40,263 bases of DNA from Clostridia bacterium (GTDB taxonomy: Bacteria; Bacillota; Clostridia; Oscillospirales; Acutalibacteraceae), in NCBI GenBank assembly GCA_017436255.1, contig JAFSDK010000028.1, forward strand, positions 1 to 40,263, written 5' to 3'. The first letter of the stretch is position 1. Every line of letters begins with the position of its first letter. Positions 39,185 to 40,263 of this stretch are shown here, piece by piece. Under the pieces are notes generated by a model. That model had not been told where the DNA came from and searched no databases. It saw only the letters and a program-made list of their open reading frames with translations. Made by a program: the position numbers and the translations under genes.

Positions 39185-40081
39185 TTAATCATCTTTAATA
39201 TCCAAATATATTTTCTCGATGTTTTCAAACTCTGTTATATCATGCCAAATTAAATTGCTTAATGTAAACCGCTTTCCGGTTTTCTTTACATATCCCTTTT
39301 CTTCAAGATGTTTTAATTCGCTTAAAAATTCATCTTCAAGAATGATTTTATTTTTCTCCGTTTCTTTAAGTGAATAATATATTGACGTGTAATCAAAGGG
39401 TATAAAGGCAAACGTCTTTTCGGATGGTTTTATAAGTAAAAACGGATATTCCTTATTTATATTACAAACGGTTATGATACAATCAGAAAAAGGTGCGTAA
39501 AAGTATCTTTTATATCCGTGAATTGAACCCGCAAGATATGGGGATATTGGTTTTAAATCAACCAACGGCTCGTTTAAATTGTTAGAAGAAAATATAGCAA
39601 CTGCAGACTGATAGCTACACATTCTAACCTCACAAATATTATAAAAAAATATACCGTACTTGTTATCTTCCGTAATAACTAAATCCTCATCAAAAAATCC
39701 ATTAGGAACCGCTTTATAATAGGATAAGCGTTTTGATAAACTATCCGTGTTTATATTCCACTTGTAATTTTTTACATCTTGAAAAATATTTTCATCGGGT
39801 GTCATTCTTTCCAATGGACTTGTAACTACAATACCAAGAAAGAAGAAAATCAAAAGCAATATATAAGCATTTTGAAAACAAACGCTTAAAATCAGCGACA
39901 AAACTATAGCTATAAAAGCGATTACATTGCGTTTGCTTTTTGTATTTTGACCATAATAATGAAAGCAATGACTACACTGTGCAAATCTTAAACGCAAGGG
40001 TGTTTTTATTTTTCTAACACCCTGTTGGTCTTTAAAACGATTGATTTTATGCCCACACCAAGGGCAGTTAGAATTTTTCAC
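39185..40081 (-). CDS. Membrane protein with an N-terminal zinc ribbon
   Basis: This 298-aa protein begins with a zinc ribbon (CPWCGH...CSHCFHYYG, residues 6-43), then two adjacent membrane helices (about 52-68 and 71-88). A 200-residue soluble part follows, ending in an EYLEEKGYVKK-like winged-helix stretch (LKHLEEKGYVKKTGKRFTL). The start is GTG 40081, with AAGAAGGGGTGA upstream. The function is unknown. Confidence 0.65.
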   Translation of the reverse strand: MKNSNCPWCGHKINRFKDQQGVRKIKTPLRLRFAQCSHCFHYYGQNTKSKRNVIAFIAIVLSLILSVCFQNAYILLLIFFFLGIVVTSPLERMTPDENIFQDVKNYKWNINTDSLSKRLSYYKAVPNGFFDEDLVITEDNKYGIFFYNICEVRMCSYQSAVAIFSSNNLNEPLVDLKPISPYLAGSIHGYKRYFYAPFSDCIITVCNINKEYPFLLIKPSEKTFAFIPFDYTSIYYSLKETEKNKIILEDEFLSELKHLEEKGYVKKTGKRFTLSNLIWHDITEFENIEKIYLDIKDD

Positions 40082-40115
40082 TTTGTTTCACCCCTTCTTA
40101 TCTCATTATACTTTG

Positions 40116-40144
40116 ATTATATCATATAGCGGTTTTTACAACAA
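40116..40144 (-). promoter_or_regulatory. Promoter of the zinc-ribbon membrane protein gene
   Basis: On the minus strand TTGTTG, a 17-bp spacer and TATAAT lie about 35 nt before the gene. The rest of the sequence to the window edge is AT-rich, with nothing else recognisable. Confidence 0.6.
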
Positions 40145-40263
40145 CATAATTTTTTTATCTAATTTTAAAGATTTATAATCTTTAAATAAATTTGGTTAGA
40201 AAAAATAATAGTATGACAAAAATCATACTGACACATAGAAAATCTTACCAAAGAGAATGTAGT

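Noticed and set aside
1-40263. tRNA or rRNA genes
   Set aside because: No T-loop GTTCRANYC boxes with cloverleaf partners or rRNA-like stretches were noticed on either strand by eye. A tRNAscan run would be decisive.

Overview
The window looks like a chromosomal stretch of a low-GC, endospore-forming member of the Clostridia (Firmicutes), probably from an uncultured gut-type lineage. The evidence is the cotJABC spore-coat operon with a sporulation-type promoter, strong AGGAGG ribosome binding sites, many TTG and GTG starts, TTGACA/TATAAT promoters, Gram-positive LexA boxes and a Firmicutes housekeeping set (radC, greA, lysS, nth, ruvX, tcdA, dinB). No tRNA, rRNA or CRISPR array was seen.

Layout. 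1-3.5 kb: an RluA-type pseudouridine synthase, a striking chain of abutting hairpins between 16-bp direct repeats, radC, cotJABC and a small membrane protein. 3.5-4.9 kb: a Fic-type toxin with a VbhA-like antitoxin, with an inverted repeat across the promoter. 4.9-10.9 kb: a very AT-rich six-gene operon with one promoter and one terminator. It encodes a SLATT-like 2TM protein, a phosphoribosyltransferase-fold protein (PRTase-CE-like), an ORC/CDC6-like P-loop ATPase, an unrecognised protein, an N6-adenine DNA methylase with its own target-recognition region, and ThyX. This is the best candidate for an undescribed conflict (defence) system. 10.9-12.0 kb: a methyltransferase gene behind an attenuator with an Arg-rich leader peptide (MFSIIIRRRR). 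12.1-16.9 kb: a tightly overlapped seven-gene operon of small-molecule-modifying enzymes (NUDIX, two P-loop kinase-like proteins, GNATs, a GNAT-DUF218 fusion, an ASCH-GNAT-methyltransferase fusion, a cytidine deaminase). 17.1-19.9 kb: an Xre regulator with a helical tail and an ECF-like sigma factor with a 380-residue extension.

19.96-24.99 kb is a mobile element with a tyrosine recombinase, a serine recombinase and a small Xre protein. It is punctuated by five direct copies of a 20-bp promoter-like repeat (GTTAATGTTTTCTTGAAACT). Between copies 2 and 3 lies about 1.2 kb without a credible gene, with its own promoter and a strong terminator and packed with hairpins. It is a candidate large structured non-coding RNA, the second main find of the window.

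25.0-40.3 kb returns to core genes: a minus-strand operon (PTS IIC-like membrane protein, nth, pyridoxamine kinase, tcdA), a histidine phosphatase with ruvX, and SOS-regulated dinB. Next comes a phage-type ImmR/ImmA switch with face-to-face promoters and four operator copies. A BspA-like surface protein, an IS3-family insertion sequence, a sugar nucleotidyltransferase, an orphan gene, greA, lysS, a lipoprotein and a zinc-ribbon membrane protein follow. All family assignments come from reading motifs; no database search was possible.
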